NCBI RefSeq assembly: GCF_014645615.1
Contig: NZ_BMMB01000003.1
Span: forward strand, 124,001-188,000
Reading direction: 5' to 3'
DNA: 64,000 nt
DNA from: Paenibacillus hunanensis
GTDB lineage: Bacteria > Bacillota > Bacilli > Paenibacillales > Paenibacillaceae
This document shows positions 37,423 through 47,230 of this stretch, in pieces. Below the pieces are notes generated by a model. It worked only from the letters and a program-made list of their open reading frames with translations, had not been told where the DNA came from and made no database searches. Every line of letters starts with the position of its first letter. Positions within the stretch are counted from its first letter, which is position 1. Position numbers and translations under genes: made by a program.

Positions 37423-39081
37423 TTACTCCAGCGTATTCGTTGTATTGCAATATCCAATCACTCGATTTCGTCCTGTACGCTTTGCTTCATATAAAAGGCG
37501 ATCTGCAATTGCAATCAATTCCATACGATTAAGATTCCCACCTGTCGTTGTCCCTACACCGAGACTTGCCGTCACCGTCATCTTACCTGTGATCGGACTC
37601 CAATCTGCCGAGCTAATCGCCTGACATAGACGTGTAGCATGTAGCATGCCACATTCAGCATCTGTATCCTTAAATACTGCGAGGAATTCCTCGCCCCCGA
37701 TTCGTGCGAGCGCTGAAGACGAAGGTGCCGTCATCGACATAATTTTAGCAACATTCACAAGTACGGTATCCCCTACCTGATGAGAGAGCGTATCATTGAT
37801 TTCTTTGAAATGATCCAGATCGATCAGCACTGCTGTGACTGGCTGACCATTAATAAGCGATTGGGCAAGCAAATCATCCAGATACGGGTCCATAAAGCGT
37901 CGATTATGCAGACCTGTTAACGGATCACGTAGCGCCATTTCTTTAAAATATTCACTATCCTTACGCGCTTCCTCTGCATCGAAGGTCATTTGCAAAATGC
38001 GTGCGCGTGCTTCACGTTCTGCTGAGCGCTTCGCTTCATTTTCCTGATGATACAGCTTATGCTCCTCATAGGCTCTACGATAATCACCAGCTGCGGCATA
38101 CATCTCCGATTGCTGCAAGCGTACACGCACCATCAAACCCGTCAATCCCTGCTCACGGCACATATGACGCGCCTCGTTAAGCGTCTTCTGCGCCTGCTTG
38201 AGCTTGCCCTGTAGACGCTGTGCTTCAGCAGTCGTTAGCAGGCATTCAGGCAGCACATTCAGATCGCCCAGCTTACGACTGAGCGGATCACGTAGCATCG
38301 GTACGAGTGTCGCTTCTGCTTTTTCCGGATGTCCAAGCAGAATCTCAATAGAAGCAATCGTATCCAGATGAGAGGCGCTCAGCTGCATGTTTGTGCGGGC
38401 GGCGATATCACGCAGCTCATTCGCCAGACGATAGGCAGCTTCGCCATCTCCCATCTCAAAGCGCGTGTATGCCATATTGTTCAGCGCGAACAAGCTCAGC
38501 AGCGTATCATCGGTCGCTTTGGCGATATTTAGCACCTCGTCAAAATGCTTTGTTGAATCATCGTAAGCGCCAACCTCGTCCAATGTGAGTGCAAGCATCA
38601 TCAGATGATCTGCACGAAGTGGCGGAATCGCATCATCAGGCAATAGCTGCGAGCTGATCACGGCGTGCTGAAGCGCACTCTCATTGTCGCCCAAACGACG
38701 AAAAAAGCTCGCTAATAGTCGATGACTACGAGCAAGAAGATGATTATGCTGATGGGTTTCTGCCCATTCATTCGCCTGTCGAATAATGCGCCCTGCCTCA
38801 GCTACTTTCCCCTGCCGTGCCATAATATCAGCCTGAATAAGCCGCGTACGGATAATAAGTGCTTCGTCTCCTGATTGCTGCGCAACCTGAAGTGCACGCT
38901 GTGTAGCCGATACAGAAGCATTCACATTTCGGTAAGGTAATAATTCGAGTGTATCAAGCATTTTGGAGAAGGCTTCTTTTGAATGACTCATCAGATCCAT
39001 ATCGGATAATCCCGACTGTTCTTTGCCCGGTTGATTATCCTGATGAATCGGGATCGAATGTTTGTTGATTGACTTGGACAT
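37423..39081 (-). CDS. Diguanylate cyclase with N-terminal TPR-like repeats
   Basis: 552 residues. Residues about 40-345 form tetratricopeptide-like helical repeats (for example ALQHAVISSQLLPDD, YDDSTKHFDEVLNIAK, KAEATLVPML), followed by a coiled coil and a GGDEF domain from about 385 (LTGLHNRRF, DLDHFKEINDTLSHQVGD, GGEEF at 462-466). The active-site motif is intact, so c-di-GMP synthesis is expected; no RxxD inhibitory site is seen at the usual place. No membrane segment; the repeats likely bind a partner protein. AGGAGG before the ATG. Confidence 0.9.
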   Translation of the reverse strand: MSKSINKHSIPIHQDNQPGKEQSGLSDMDLMSHSKEAFSKMLDTLELLPYRNVNASVSATQRALQVAQQSGDEALIIRTRLIQADIMARQGKVAEAGRIIRQANEWAETHQHNHLLARSHRLLASFFRRLGDNESALQHAVISSQLLPDDAIPPLRADHLMMLALTLDEVGAYDDSTKHFDEVLNIAKATDDTLLSLFALNNMAYTRFEMGDGEAAYRLANELRDIAARTNMQLSASHLDTIASIEILLGHPEKAEATLVPMLRDPLSRKLGDLNVLPECLLTTAEAQRLQGKLKQAQKTLNEARHMCREQGLTGLMVRVRLQQSEMYAAAGDYRRAYEEHKLYHQENEAKRSAEREARARILQMTFDAEEARKDSEYFKEMALRDPLTGLHNRRFMDPYLDDLLAQSLINGQPVTAVLIDLDHFKEINDTLSHQVGDTVLVNVAKIMSMTAPSSSALARIGGEEFLAVFKDTDAECGMLHATRLCQAISSADWSPITGKMTVTASLGVGTTTGGNLNRMELIAIADRLLYEAKRTGRNRVIGYCNTTNTLE

Positions 39082-39515
39082 ACGGCTTCCTCCTTCTTGA
39101 CCTGCACCACGCCCGCTTAAGCATGTGATTCTACAATAATTAATTCATTTATTTGTTGAAAAATATGGGTTTAAAAAAGAAATAGGTAAAAGATATTAAA
39201 AAAATATGAATAAGTATCTATATGAAAGACTCATTATGTAATATGTTGAATATTAAACATCCTTGATTTACTATTAAACACGGGAAATGGATGGAAAAGT
39301 GCTGTTTATGTCGCTCTTTATAAATATATTACTAACTATAGCTTAATGAGTTATCGATGATAAGTCTTTTTTGCACTTTTCCTTTACATTGAGCAAACAT
39401 TTTTTTAATTTGGCACTTTGCAAGGCAATTCTAACTTTTCTGCGCTCGTATGAGGTTTTTATGCGCCAAATTTGATACACTGTAAAATAAATAAACATGC
39501 AGAAAGTGAGAGCAC
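39082..39515. other. AT-rich divergent promoter region
   Basis: Between the TPR-GGDEF gene and coaA. Contains facing arms AATTTGGC (39407-39414) and GCCAAATT (39465-39472) in the presumed coaA leader. No gene supported. Confidence 0.5.
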
Positions 39516-40445
39516 ATGAAACGTTATTCGCCATACATCGAATTCAATCGCCAGAACTGGGCCTCTCTGAGCGATAGTCACACTCCACTACCTCTAACCG
39601 AGCAGGAGCTGGAGCAGCTGAAAGGGTTAAATGAGCATGTATCTCTACAGGAAGTACAGGAAATTTACCTGCCGCTTACCCATTTAATTCATCTGTATGT
39701 GGGCGCTTCCCAGCAGCTTCATCAGCTGACCGGTAGCTTCCTGCACATTCAGGCTCCCAAAACACCATTTATTATCGGCATCGCCGGCAGCGTGGCTGTA
39801 GGCAAAAGCACGACAGCGCGCTTATTGCAAACGCTCTTATCACGCTGGCATACCCATCGCAAGGTAGACCTTGTAACGACAGATGGGTTTCTTTACCCGA
39901 ATGCCGTACTCGAAAAACATAATATTATGAATCGCAAGGGCTTTCCAGAAAGCTACGATATTAAGCGCCTGATCCGCTTTATGGGCGATGTCAAATCGGG
40001 CAAGCCTCAGGTTCGCGCGCCACAATACTCACATTTGACCTATGATGTTCTCAAGGATCAGGAGACGATCATTCAGACGCCTGATATTTTGATCGTGGAA
40101 GGCATTAACGTACTACAGGTGAAAAAGGAAACGCCTCTTTTTGTGAGCGACTTCTTTGATTTTTCTATTTTCATCGATGCGGATGAGCAGGATATCGCAC
40201 GCTGGTATATCGAACGATTCCAGCTGCTACGCCAAACCGCATTTCAGAATCCAGACTCCTATTTCCATGGACGCTTTTCCAACCTGTCTGAGGAGGAAGC
40301 CGATGCGGCTGCCAAGCATACGTGGAAAACGATCAATGCACGTAATCTGCACGAAAATATTTTACCAACACGGGAACGTGCACAGCTTATTTTGAAAAAG
40401 GAAGCTGATCATAGCATCCAAAATATCTTTTTACGTAAGCTGTAA
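39516..40445 (+). CDS. coaA: Type I pantothenate kinase
   Basis: 309 residues, close to typical CoaA length. P-loop GSVAVGKS at 91-98, the substrate/regulatory stretch [26 protein letters not shown], and [12 protein letters not shown] are all characteristic. It phosphorylates pantothenate with ATP, the first step of coenzyme A synthesis. AAAGTGAG lies before the ATG. A DUF423 membrane protein gene follows on the same strand. Confidence 0.96.
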   Translation: MKRYSPYIEFNRQNWASLSDSHTPLPLTEQELEQLKGLNEHVSLQEVQEIYLPLTHLIHLYVGASQQLHQLTGSFLHIQAPKTPFIIGIAGSVAVGKSTTARLLQTLLSRWHTHRKVDLVTTDGFLYPNAVLEKHNIMNRKGFPESYDIKRLIRFMGDVKSGKPQVRAPQYSHLTYDVLKDQETIIQTPDILIVEGINVLQVKKETPLFVSDFFDFSIFIDADEQDIARWYIERFQLLRQTAFQNPDSYFHGRFSNLSEEEADAAAKHTWKTINARNLHENILPTRERAQLILKKEADHSIQNIFLRKL

Positions 40446-40568
40446 ATGATCATGCAGACGACATCGATCAGGAAGCGATAGGATGTGAATAAGGTTTACA
40501 TCCTGTCTGACAACCATTCTAGCACTGCCTTCTTTCCTATCATTCTACCTTTTAAAAGGAGCGTATAT

Positions 40569-40940
40569 ATGCAAACTATGCTAGTCATCGGTAGCATCGT
40601 GATGTTTCTCGCTGTAGCGATTGGTGCCTTTGGCGCTCATGCGATGAAGCCGCGTTTAACACCGGATATGCTGAAAATTTATGAAACAGGCGTCCAGTAT
40701 CACCTTGTACATGGAATTGGTATCCTCGCTGCCGGTATAGCAGGCAGCCAGTTAACGAATGGACATTCGCTTGCCAGCGCAGCAGGCTGGTGTCTGCTCG
40801 GTGGGATCATTCTCTTTTCTGGTAGTCTCTACGCACTGAGTCTCAGTGGTATTCGCAAGCTGGGTGCAATCACACCGCTGGGTGGTCTGCTATTTCTAGC
40901 AGGCTGGGTATTACTAGCGATCGCTGTCATTCAAGGTTAA
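40569..40940 (+). CDS. DUF423 small membrane protein, YwdK-like
   Basis: 123 residues with four hydrophobic helices. The N-terminus reads GSIVMFLAVAIGAFGAHAMKPRL and later YHLVHGIGILAAG, the family signature. Function unknown; found in the cytoplasmic membrane of many bacteria. The ATG at 40569 follows AAAAGGAG by 8 bases and is preferred over the longer frame from 40485. Terminator right behind. Confidence 0.88.
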   Translation: MQTMLVIGSIVMFLAVAIGAFGAHAMKPRLTPDMLKIYETGVQYHLVHGIGILAAGIAGSQLTNGHSLASAAGWCLLGGIILFSGSLYALSLSGIRKLGAITPLGGLLFLAGWVLLAIAVIQG

Positions 40941-40962
40941 CTCTATACCCAAATAACAAATG

Positions 40963-41012
40963 CCCCGAGCGATCAACTTTACTGGAATCCAGTATGAGTT
41001 GATCGCTCGGGG
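40963..41012 (+). terminator. Terminator after the DUF423 gene
   Basis: Perfect 16-bp stem CCCCGAGCGATCAACT / AGTTGATCGCTCGGGG followed by six T. Confidence 0.93.
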
Positions 41013-41111
41013 TTTTTTATAATGATAAATGGAATCGAGAATGAAGCGCTACTCTACATAAAGTTATACCTAAAGCATTGGAAAAGTAGCCATCTACCCG
41101 CTATGCACATC

Positions 41112-43919
41112 TTACTTTGTTACTTGAACCGTAATCGGCTCACTTACCGTTGTGCCGGAATCATTCACCAGCTCCGCGGTGTAGACATGCTCACCTACTG
41201 CTTTACCTGATACAGCAGTAAATGCGCGTTGTGCCTGTGGAGTGCCTGCTTTTAGCTCTTGCTTGTCGATCAGTTGACCATCCTCGTACAGACGGTATTC
41301 TGTCGCGTTAGTTCCCCACCACATATTCATACTGATGCTGTAGCTTCCATCGCCATCCCAGTTGTCGCTCGCCAGTACAGGCTTGCCTGGATTAGCATCG
41401 GTCACTTTTACAGTCAGCGGAGCACTTTTAGTTGTACCAAAGCTATTGGTCAGCTCCAATACATACGTATACGTACCGTTCGCTTTACCACTCACAGCTG
41501 TCGTCACCTGCTGTGCTGCTGGTGATTGATCTGCCAGCTTCCCTTGAGCGATCAGCGCATCATTTTCGTACAGCTTATACGTAGAACCGTTATTTCCCCA
41601 CCACATATTCATCGTTACCTGATAGCTACCATCCAGCAATCCTGTATCATGTCCATTATCGTCGGACAATACTGGAGTTCCTGGTGCATCTGTAGCATTA
41701 GGCTCTTCGATTGGAGGCTCTGGTGTTACAGGTGCATCAGCTGCCTTGATATCATCCAGACCGCGCGGCTTGAGCTGATAGCTATCCTTGAAAATAGCAG
41801 CAACACCGCTTACATCCACCCAATCGCCTTCTTTAAACGAGAACTTCTCCTGCGTTAAGCCTGTACGCGCATCCACACGCACATGTGTTTTTTTCGACTG
41901 GTCGCTATACACATCGCTCGTCACATCAAACTCGAACGAACCCGCTGGTGTTGCACTAACGATATTACTAATCTGTACCTGCTTCAGCTGTACAAGCTGG
42001 CCTTGATTATACGCATCCACCGTTACCGAGCTTACAGGCTCTGGCAATGCAGAAGTACCCTTTTTCTCAATCGTGACTGGATCAGTTAGCTCCAGCTCGG
42101 AGTTGTACAGCGTAGTCGATGCGGTAATACGTACCACATCTCCCTGTGCAAACCCACTTTGATTTTGGTAGACATAAATGCCACCTGTCTGATCCTGCAA
42201 GTAGAAGGCTTGACCACCAAATGCACCCGGTGCAGTCGTTACAACACCTTCAACTGTAACCAGTGCACCTGCACTTTGATTACGTGCAGAAGCAATGCTG
42301 CTTAGTGCTGGAATCTGAACGCCGCCGTTATCTACTGGCAATGGCTCGGCTGGTACATTCGCAATCGTTACGGCTTGCGTCAGCAGATTGCTACCATTTT
42401 GACGAAGACGCAGACTAGCTGCACCACTTGTGCCTGGCTTGATACGCACAGTCAGGTCTTTGATTGCGTGACCCTTGCTATCCGCTGTCAGGCTGTACGT
42501 CGAGCTATACCCGTACGATGTTGGCCATGTGCCATCCGCATTTTGAATCTGAGCCACCTGGTTACCACCTGTTACATAGATTCCTGCACTAAAGCCGGAT
42601 ACCGTACTATTCGGTGCCAGATCATCAGCAACGATGCGTACCTGGAATGGCTCTGCATTTGGAAGCTGGGATTGATATACCAGGCTATAGGTTGGATTGG
42701 ATACCTGTACCGTGCTGCCATAAGATCCCGGCTTGAAGGTCGAAGAATCCCACCATTTGTAGCCTGCCGCAGGTGCTGCCCATGGCTCAGCTTGCGGCTC
42801 AGTCGATGTTTGTGGCGTTTCAATTGCCAGCAGAGGTGTTGGCTGATCGAGCTGCAATCCATCCACCTGCGACAGCGTGGTGTAGCTCTCCTTTGTAGAC
42901 AGCCAGTTTACCGCATTGACGAGTAGCTTCCCATCGTCAACCTCTTTGAATCCATCATAGGTTGTCTTTTTAGCACCAGTTTCTTCGCGCAGATATTTTG
43001 GCGTTGCATCTTCAACTGGAGAGGAATCGCCAATAAATGCTGCTTTGCCCCCACCCAGCTTGGACACAGCTACATAAGGGCCTTCCGCTACACCGCCGCC
43101 ATTATACACGCCCTGATCTACTGCGTTAGGCCAGGCTTCCTTCGTTTGTGGCATATACACGATGCCTTTAGCTTTATTTGGATCGGTAATCGCCAGTGTT
43201 GAGCCAGCGTGCATCGCTACACTGCTCACACCCTGCGTAATGCCAAATGCTTGATCCGGCGCTACGATATTGTTTGCATTAATATCGCCCAGCGCATTAT
43301 AACGGAAACGTACACCGAAGTTGTCAGACAGCCAGTCAGAGCTTACAACATCCTTCATTGCTTCGGAATTGCGCTCTTCTGTGGACATGCCCTTGGCAGG
43401 GTCTTCCCATGCACCACGACGATATCCATTGATCGATTCGGAGCCATCCCAGCGATTTTTGTTACGATCGGCGTTATAATGATCACCGATAAAGAAGATA
43501 CTGCCACCATTTTCAACATATTGCTTCATGGCAGCCTGCTCACTCGTTTTGAACGGTATATTCGGCTCAGCGACAACGAACACGTCATACCCGCTCAGGT
43601 CTGCATATGTAATCGCACCAGCTTTGCGCAGCTCCTTCACATAGTAGCCGTCATTCGCCAGCGCATTGGCAAAATCCGAAAATCCTCCATCGATTACCCA
43701 GTCTGCTGCACCAGCGGTCTGAGCATGAGCATTGTCGAACAATACCTTTTTCCCTGCATTGTCGTTAACGACCTTTGCATTAATAAACGGAGCTGGATCA
43801 CTTGCCGTTTCCGCATGAGCCAGACCTCCAGTCATCAGTGCTGTAGGTAGCGGCATCAACAATGTAAACGCTAGCAAGCTTTTTGCCAGTTTTGGCCGCA
43901 GATCATTCCATGTAAGCAT
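41112..43919 (-). CDS. Secreted multidomain protein: ThuA/DUF4350-like, OB-fold, two ChiA-N-like domains
   Basis: 935 residues. A signal peptide ends about AHA(36). Residues about 50-345 look like a glutamine-amidotransferase-like/DUF4350 domain (VLFDNAHAQTAGAADWVIDGGFSDFANALANDGY, GGSIFFIGDHYNAD, AAFIGDSSPVED). A beta-rich region follows to about 535, then an OB-fold stretch of the YhcR/BOF kind (VTVEGVVTTAPGAFGGQAFYLQDQTGGIYVYQ ... FKEGDWVDVSGVAAIF). The end carries two copies of a chitinase-A-N-terminal-like module, each with YxxxMNMWWGxN. No enzyme active site was identified. Possible role: extracellular carbohydrate or nucleic-acid interaction. GGGGGAG before the ATG. Confidence 0.8.
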   Translation of the reverse strand: MLTWNDLRPKLAKSLLAFTLLMPLPTALMTGGLAHAETASDPAPFINAKVVNDNAGKKVLFDNAHAQTAGAADWVIDGGFSDFANALANDGYYVKELRKAGAITYADLSGYDVFVVAEPNIPFKTSEQAAMKQYVENGGSIFFIGDHYNADRNKNRWDGSESINGYRRGAWEDPAKGMSTEERNSEAMKDVVSSDWLSDNFGVRFRYNALGDINANNIVAPDQAFGITQGVSSVAMHAGSTLAITDPNKAKGIVYMPQTKEAWPNAVDQGVYNGGGVAEGPYVAVSKLGGGKAAFIGDSSPVEDATPKYLREETGAKKTTYDGFKEVDDGKLLVNAVNWLSTKESYTTLSQVDGLQLDQPTPLLAIETPQTSTEPQAEPWAAPAAGYKWWDSSTFKPGSYGSTVQVSNPTYSLVYQSQLPNAEPFQVRIVADDLAPNSTVSGFSAGIYVTGGNQVAQIQNADGTWPTSYGYSSTYSLTADSKGHAIKDLTVRIKPGTSGAASLRLRQNGSNLLTQAVTIANVPAEPLPVDNGGVQIPALSSIASARNQSAGALVTVEGVVTTAPGAFGGQAFYLQDQTGGIYVYQNQSGFAQGDVVRITASTTLYNSELELTDPVTIEKKGTSALPEPVSSVTVDAYNQGQLVQLKQVQISNIVSATPAGSFEFDVTSDVYSDQSKKTHVRVDARTGLTQEKFSFKEGDWVDVSGVAAIFKDSYQLKPRGLDDIKAADAPVTPEPPIEEPNATDAPGTPVLSDDNGHDTGLLDGSYQVTMNMWWGNNGSTYKLYENDALIAQGKLADQSPAAQQVTTAVSGKANGTYTYVLELTNSFGTTKSAPLTVKVTDANPGKPVLASDNWDGDGSYSISMNMWWGTNATEYRLYEDGQLIDKQELKAGTPQAQRAFTAVSGKAVGEHVYTAELVNDSGTTVSEPITVQVTK

Positions 43920-44362
43920 TTGTCTCCCCCTATGTATTATGAAATTGGAATAACGTTACCATTCTAACATGGAAATATATGCAAAAGTAATTCTTTTTGT
44001 AAAAAATTAATCAAATTAACATATAAAATTGAACAGATACTTTATTATTACATACAAAGCGAATACATCATTCTTTATTTTCGTTTCGATATGACGTTTA
44101 TTGTGATTTCAAAGTTAACTATACTGACATATTTATTATCATTTTGTAAAATCGCCATATTTCCTTCTAATCGCACTGTACACTTCGTAACGAGTCCGCT
44201 TGTTGTTCTATCACTTTGCATATCTATAACTATATAAAAAAGCCACTTCCTCATCGCACCAATCCTTATCCATTACGGACAAGTCTGGAACATATGGGAA
44301 AGTGGCTCAATTTTATAATGTATGATTGTGCATGATATACAGTCTACAGTGTTCTAACCTAT
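43920..44362. other. AT-rich intergenic region
   Basis: Upstream region of the secreted multidomain protein plus the terminator at 44241-44307. No gene seen. Confidence 0.55.
44241..44307 (-). terminator. Terminator after the AI-2E family gene
   Basis: AGCCACTTCC faces GGAAAGTGGCT with one bulge; six T follow on the minus strand. Confidence 0.65.
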
Positions 44363-45463
44363 TTAACTAAGCTGATCCGGTGGAGATGGTGGAGAAGCTA
44401 GCTTCTCCTTCCCAGAGGCAGGAGGATCGGGCTGCTTAGACGCTTTGCCACGATTGACACCGATCAGATCCAGGAAGAAGACGAATAGTGGAATACCGAT
44501 AATAAGTCCCCATGGCCCGATAAAGTGCTCGGAGAAGATCAGGATGACAAAGGTATAAAATACCGGCAAGTTCGTTTTGCTCGACATCAGCTTTGGATTG
44601 AGGAAGTACGCCTCGATCGCATGGATAATCAGAATAAGGATGAACAGATACACCACATATTTGATGCCGCCTACGCTCAGCGCGGTCAGTCCTAACGGAA
44701 TGAGCGAGATGAACACACCAGCTACCGGTACTAACCCGAGTACGAATACAATAACAGCAAGTCCCATCAGATTCGGGAATCCCATGATCCAGAGCGCTGT
44801 AATCGTCAGAATTGTATTAATAAAGGAAATGAGCAGCTGTGCCTCGATCACTTTACCAAATGTATTCAGGAACATACCACCGAAATAACCGACTTCTTTA
44901 AAAAACCAGCTGAGCTTGCTATCTTGAAATGAAGCTGTAAAGCGTACGATATGCGAGCGATCCAGCAAAAAGAACAAACTCAGCAATATGGCAATGAATA
45001 GCTGGGAGCCGATCTGACTTATTTTCAGTAGTACGGTAAAGCCTGGGCCGATAAATTTGCCTACATTTTCGAGCACCTGCTCAATGTTCAGCGTTCTCAT
45101 CAGCTCGACTACATAATGATTCCATTTGTTCGCATGCGGATTGGCGTACACATCCTGAATCATGTCATAAATCTGAGCTACCTGCATACTTACAGTTGGC
45201 ACCATACGATAAATCCCCCAGCCGATGATGCCCAGCAATACAACATACACAAGCGGAATAACAAAAAACGGAGATACATTGGGAACTACCTTTTGAAAAA
45301 TTTTCATGACGCCTTTATACAAGCTGCCGATCAGAATCGTGAGCAGCAATGTCATCAGTATAATATTCATCATGCTCGACATTGAAAAGATAATCAGGAT
45401 CAGTATGGCAAGTACAATAATCCGTCTAATCCCCTCATGGTTAATCCATTCCCTAAACTTCAT
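44363..45463 (-). CDS. AI-2E family transporter
   Basis: 366 residues with seven or eight membrane helices in the usual order: two near the N-terminus, a long extracellular segment (about 85-155), and a C-terminal group with NTILTITALWIMGFPNLMGLAVIVFVLGLVPVAGVFISLIPLGL and LNPKLMSSKTNLPVF. The family includes TqsA and Na+/H+ antiporters; substrate unknown. The cytoplasmic tail is rich in P, S and K. AAGGGG precedes the ATG. Confidence 0.88.
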   Translation of the reverse strand: MKFREWINHEGIRRIIVLAILILIIFSMSSMMNIILMTLLLTILIGSLYKGVMKIFQKVVPNVSPFFVIPLVYVVLLGIIGWGIYRMVPTVSMQVAQIYDMIQDVYANPHANKWNHYVVELMRTLNIEQVLENVGKFIGPGFTVLLKISQIGSQLFIAILLSLFFLLDRSHIVRFTASFQDSKLSWFFKEVGYFGGMFLNTFGKVIEAQLLISFINTILTITALWIMGFPNLMGLAVIVFVLGLVPVAGVFISLIPLGLTALSVGGIKYVVYLFILILIIHAIEAYFLNPKLMSSKTNLPVFYTFVILIFSEHFIGPWGLIIGIPLFVFFLDLIGVNRGKASKQPDPPASGKEKLASPPSPPDQLS

Positions 45464-45551
45464 CCACAGACCCCTTCTCTATTTATGTCCACTTCTTTCA
45501 TAATAACGTGTTTGCGGTCTGCTGTCACCGCTATCCTACAGCTCTCTATGT

Positions 45552-46460
45552 TTATTGCGGGATAGCTGCTTTGAACGTATTCGTTAAACGTCCCAGCTTA
45601 TCGATCTCAATCGTTACCACATCGCCATCCTTCAACCATACCCGCTGCTCCTCCGGCTGTCCTAAAATCACACCTTCCGGTGTCCCTGTTAAAATGATAT
45701 CGCCTGGCATCAGCGTCATGTACTGAGATACATAATGAACGATTTCATCACAGTAAAAGATCATATCAGATGTGCTCGAATCCTGTACCTTCTCATCATT
45801 CACATAGGCACGAATCCCGAGCTCATTCGGATTGCCCACTTCATCTGCGGTCACCAGATACGGCCCGATCGGCGCAAAGCGTGTACAGGTTTTACCGATC
45901 AGCCATTGACTGGTCCGCATTTGCAAATCGCGTGCAGATACATCATTGGATGCACAATAGCCAAACACATAGTCTAACGCCGTCTCTTTACTGACACGCT
46001 CTGCCTTTTTCCCGATCACAATGCACAGTTCTGCCTCATAATCCACCTGCTGACTGAGCGCTGGCAAAGGCACGGTATCCAGATGTGCAGCTACGGTGTC
46101 AGAGAATTTACTGAATACGACAGGTGTTGTCGGCTCAGCCATTCCCGTTTCAGCCGCATGCTTGCGATAATTCAAGCCGATACACAGCACCTTACCTGGT
46201 GTTGGTACACATGGAAGCCAGCGTACCGTGTCTTCTTCAATATAATGCTCAGGTGATATAGCAGTAGTTGCGCTGGCTTGCTCTAGCCAAGCGGTTAGCT
46301 TCTTATGTAGCTCTGACTCTTGCAGTAATTGCGCTACCGTTTGCGGTAATTGCAGTGCACCAGCAGATAGCTCCTCTAGCACAGCAAATGACACAATGCC
46401 TTTATCCAAATGAATACCGAGCTGAGATTGACCGTTCGAATCATAATGTACATATTTCAT
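45552..46460 (-). CDS. Fumarylacetoacetate hydrolase family protein
   Basis: 302 residues. The C-terminal FAH domain is visible from about 95: VLCIGLNYRKHAAE, the metal-binding E-x-E in DYEAELCIVIG, YCASNDVSARDLQ and the end GDIILTGTPEGV. Members hydrolyse or decarboxylate diketo acids, including 2,4-diketo-3-deoxy-L-rhamnonate or -fuconate. The rhamnose mutarotase gene lies 165 bases upstream on the same strand, which favours a deoxysugar-acid substrate; that is inference. The start at 46460 follows GGAGGTG by 8 bases; an extra in-frame GTG-ATG pair begins 3 bases earlier. Confidence 0.87.
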   Translation of the reverse strand: MKYVHYDSNGQSQLGIHLDKGIVSFAVLEELSAGALQLPQTVAQLLQESELHKKLTAWLEQASATTAISPEHYIEEDTVRWLPCVPTPGKVLCIGLNYRKHAAETGMAEPTTPVVFSKFSDTVAAHLDTVPLPALSQQVDYEAELCIVIGKKAERVSKETALDYVFGYCASNDVSARDLQMRTSQWLIGKTCTRFAPIGPYLVTADEVGNPNELGIRAYVNDEKVQDSSTSDMIFYCDEIVHYVSQYMTLMPGDIILTGTPEGVILGQPEEQRVWLKDGDVVTIEIDKLGRLTNTFKAAIPQ

Positions 46461-46625
46461 CACAAATACACCTCCAACACTAATGATGACAGGTTAAAGG
46501 TGTAGATACAACTTTGTGTCTATTCATTGCTGTTTTTTAAAATGAAATCATATAAATGGCTAGCATTCGTTTTGACTGGACTACCTTTAATTCAAGTCTT
46601 GGCTGTCTACTCATCCTTTTTCAGC

Positions 46626-46937
46626 TCAAGCCTTATAATGGAATACTTCCGGTATATCCTCTGAGGTCGTTCCTGCATCATTTAGCAGAAGCAGATCAGA
46701 CATGTACGCCTGCCATTTCGTATTGGCAGGATGGACAGCGAGTGCATCCATTGCCTTACGATAATCTTCCACCTCCATATAAGCAAACAATATCCCACCA
46801 TGTAAAAAAATGCTGTATGTACGAATTCCCACTTCACCAAATGCTTGCAATAATTCAGGATACACCGCCTCATGTCGACGGATGTATTCATCACGATCCT
46901 CAGGCCGTATATTTAATACAAATGATACGCGTTCCAC
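46626..46937 (-). CDS. rhaM: L-rhamnose mutarotase-like protein
   Basis: 103 residues. The ferredoxin-like fold of RhaM/YiiL is recognisable: VERVSFVLNIRPEDRDEYIRRH, VYPELLQAFGEVGIRTYSIFL, LFAYMEVEDY and WQAYMSDLLL. It interconverts the alpha and beta anomers of L-rhamnose (or L-fucose). The GTG start at 46937 fits the ribosome site AAAGGAG at 9 bases and gives the length of E. coli RhaM; ATG starts further upstream would add an unmatched extension. A cre-like site lies 158 bases upstream. Confidence 0.88.
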   Translation of the reverse strand: MERVSFVLNIRPEDRDEYIRRHEAVYPELLQAFGEVGIRTYSIFLHGGILFAYMEVEDYRKAMDALAVHPANTKWQAYMSDLLLLNDAGTTSEDIPEVFHYKA

Positions 46938-47094
46938 TAGGATGCACTCCTTTGACATCAGATAATCTATGGCGTATAGGCAAACGGTGTATACTGTTGC
47001 AGACACCCCTCCGTGTGGTATACCGGTAGAGAAGTTAGCGTATACACCTTAGATAAATAGGTAAATACAATAGATAAACAAGTGAACTCTTATA

Positions 47095-47109
47095 TTGTAA
47101 GCGTTATCT
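47095..47109. promoter_or_regulatory. cre-like site (CcpA) before rhaM
   Basis: TTGTAAGCGTTATCT fits WTGNAANCGNWNNCW at every defined base. Lies upstream of the rhaM-like and FAH genes, which would therefore be under carbon catabolite control. Confidence 0.6.
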
Positions 47110-47166
47110 TTTATGAAATCAAAAGGAATATGACCCATCTTCACAAAAAGCTCCCTTTGCAGCAAA

Positions 47167-47197
47167 AAGCCACCCCGTCATAACGACAGGGCGGCTT
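47167..47197 (-). terminator. Terminator after bshB2
   Basis: AAGCCACCCCGTC / GACAGGGCGGCTT (11 of 13 paired) with a 5-base loop and five T on the minus strand. Confidence 0.75.
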
Positions 47198-47230
47198 CAA
47201 GAAAATATCGATGATATGATGATATATGGA

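Noticed and set aside
39343-39534. 63-codon ORF overlapping the coaA start on the opposite strand
   Set aside because: It would occupy the coaA promoter and ribosome site, and the composition looks random.
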